Source: Bacillus tequilensis KCTC 13622 (lineage in GTDB: Bacteria > Bacillota > Bacilli > Bacillales > Bacillaceae). Taken from it: 64,000 nucleotides of DNA. Shown here piece by piece: positions 62,772 through 64,000 of this stretch (positions within the stretch are counted from its first letter, which is position 1; every line of letters starts with the position of its first letter). The stretch spans positions 1 to 64,000 of the forward strand of contig NZ_AYTO01000039.1 in NCBI RefSeq assembly GCF_000507145.1, written 5' to 3'. The translations under genes and the position numbers were made by a program. The notes beneath the pieces were generated by a model. It was not told where the DNA came from. It saw only the letters and a list, made by a program, of their open reading frames with translations, and did not search any database.

Positions 62772-63452
62772 TCATTCTTCTGCATCGTTTGTCTGAATGG
62801 CTGTTTTCGGAAGAAAATCAATTGAATATTTGACATAACCGAAACCGCCGTCCCCGTCCTTCTCCATACAGTCTATCGTGCCGTTTGAGTATGTATATCC
62901 CTTTTCATTTAGCGTTTTTCTAACCATTTCGGCCAGCTGTGCGGCATCTGTTTTTGATGATCCGCTGGCATCTAACTGAATCGTCATGCTCATAGGCGCT
63001 TTTTCGGCCAGCTGTTTGTTCCATTTTGTATCTAATGTGAACTGGCCGTTTTCAATGCTGATAGCAGCTTCAACTTTTATAACTTGCGGAACCGCTTTTT
63101 TCAGATCGGCTTCGATTTCCTTTGATGCTTCTTGGTTTAGATATTTTGCTACTGATTCGGTATACGCTTCTTCAATGCCATCGCAGGTGACCTTAGGATG
63201 AAGATACCCCTTCGTACACATTGGATAACGATGAGATTGGGTGTTTGCTTGGAACACATATTGAGAGGTTTTAACGTCATATACCCCATCTGTGATCTTG
63301 ATGTCCTTATTGGGGTAAGTTTGTTTCACATAAGAAATAAGCTTCTGCTCTGCGGTATTTTTCGCAAGTGGATCACCGAACCATACATGATAGATATATA
63401 GTCCGCAACCAAATACCGCAATGACAAGCAATCCAATCACAAGTTTTTTCAT
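62772..63452 (-). CDS. yfjL: YfjL, membrane-anchored protein of unknown function
   Basis: A 226-residue protein with one N-terminal membrane anchor (about 4-24) and an external domain with two conserved cysteines (MCTKGY, VTCDGIEE), a repeated alpha/beta layout and a further Cys in DCMEKDG. No known function. The start may be ATG 63452 or the in-frame GTG 63458, which overlaps the yfjM stop (GTGA); the ribosome binding site is weak, so coupling to yfjM is likely. Confidence 0.85.
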   Translation of the reverse strand: MKKLVIGLLVIAVFGCGLYIYHVWFGDPLAKNTAEQKLISYVKQTYPNKDIKITDGVYDVKTSQYVFQANTQSHRYPMCTKGYLHPKVTCDGIEEAYTESVAKYLNQEASKEIEADLKKAVPQVIKVEAAISIENGQFTLDTKWNKQLAEKAPMSMTIQLDASGSSKTDAAQLAEMVRKTLNEKGYTYSNGTIDCMEKDGDGGFGYVKYSIDFLPKTAIQTNDAEE

Positions 63453-63454
63453 GC

Positions 63455-63934
63455 TCACACTCTTTTCTTCAGATGCACGTGCTGCAATTCATGCTTTTCT
63501 TCAACCGCCCGGTTCAGCGCTTGAAGCATGTAGCCAATGCCTTTGTACGATGACAGCGGCCAGCTGATTCGCTGATGCTCTCCGATGACCGCGTTTAGGA
63601 CGCTTCGGTATTTTTTCCCGCCAAGCATGACAAGCTCTTCGATGTCAGAAAAGCCTTTGTCATGAAATTGACGGCACAGCTCGTCCGCTGCCATGATGTC
63701 TGAATGAGCGGTTCCAAAAGTGACATCGTAATTTTCGGGAACGATATCATCTGGACGCAGGAACCCATGCTTCGCCGACAAAATCACCCACTCATCGAAA
63801 AATGCTTTCGCATAACGCTCGCACGCCTGATGAAACGGGCTGAGATAAGCGTCTTCCGCTCTTACCGGCCCTTTATCTGGATGGATGTCCCATATTTTTT
63901 TCTTGCCGCAGGGGATGATGCATAGTCGTTTCAT
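63455..63934 (-). CDS. yfjM: YfjM, DUF6884-type protein
   Basis: A 159-residue soluble protein with an early CGKKKIWD motif (about 9-16), then VILSAKHGFLRPDD (about 50-63) and ELVMLGGKKYRSVL. This Cys-Gly-Lys start with a later AKHGF block is typical of the DUF6884 family, which is of unknown activity and sometimes found near nucleotide or nucleic-acid modification genes. GGGGAGAAAAA precedes the ATG. It is co-transcribed with yfjL. The 66 bases beyond it hold no feature I can support. Confidence 0.85.
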   Translation of the reverse strand: MKRLCIIPCGKKKIWDIHPDKGPVRAEDAYLSPFHQACERYAKAFFDEWVILSAKHGFLRPDDIVPENYDVTFGTAHSDIMAADELCRQFHDKGFSDIEELVMLGGKKYRSVLNAVIGEHQRISWPLSSYKGIGYMLQALNRAVEEKHELQHVHLKKRV

Positions 63935-64000
63935 TTTTTCTCCCCTTTATGTCGTTTCTAAATATCAATCGTAAAAGCCAGACTGGAAAAAGACCCGGAA

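Overview
The window is a chromosomal segment of a Bacillus of the B. subtilis species group. It starts at the 5' end of a 16S rRNA gene on the minus strand and runs through ygxA-perR-gsaB-ygaD-sspE-fabL-mutY, the yfh genes, mprF, the yfi genes, lnrJK/lnrLMN, catDE, yfiBC, the maltose operon malA-malR-malP, yfjABCD, sspH and acoR/acoABCL, ending at yfjM. Gene order, protein lengths and many residues agree with what I recall of the ygxA-yfjM region of strain 168, read in the opposite direction. It is not 168 itself: I recall yfiF-yfiI between lnrJ and catE and yfjE after yfjD in 168, and neither is here; the lipase gene estB is reduced to a fragment.

Layout. 1-8100: 16S start with tandem rRNA promoters, ygxA, ygzB, the peroxide sensor perR with its own box, thiol peroxidase ygaF, gsaB (tetrapyrrole synthesis), ygaE, ABC exporter ygaD and ntdP. 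8100-23400: spore protein genes sspE and sspK, fabL, mutY, a teichoic-acid glycosylation pair csbB-yfhO behind overlapping sigma-X/sigma-B promoters, the general-stress cluster yfhKLM, recX and small sporulation-type genes yfhE/yfhD. 23300-27600: an iron section (Fur boxes; nitroreductase yfhC; siderophore uptake yfiY with yfiZ-yfhA). 27500-43200: envelope and drug defence: mprF, efflux pumps each beside a regulator (yfiU/yfiV, yfiS/yfiR), acyltransferase yfiQ, padR, and the linearmycin two-component system and ABC transporter lnrJK/lnrLMN. 43200-52100: catechol detoxification catDE with two CatR-type operators, heterodimeric ABC exporter yfiBC, and maltose phosphotransferase utilisation with an ideal cre. 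52100-55700: the yfjABCD cassette, which looks like a type VII secretion (WXG100/LXG-like) effector locus. 55700-64000: sspH, the sigma-54 dependent acetoin dehydrogenase operon with its activator, and yfjL/yfjM.

The most unusual items are (i) a highly structured ~180-bp intergenic element between yfhP and yfhO, flanked by two copies of the same terminator hairpin; (ii) the yfjA-yfjB pair, a WXG100-like protein followed by a protein with a glycine-zipper membrane segment; (iii) the decayed estB lipase beside padR, whose own leader carries an intrinsic terminator; and (iv) several palindromic operators placed exactly on promoters. All functional calls come from reading motifs and from recalled family knowledge; no database search was run.
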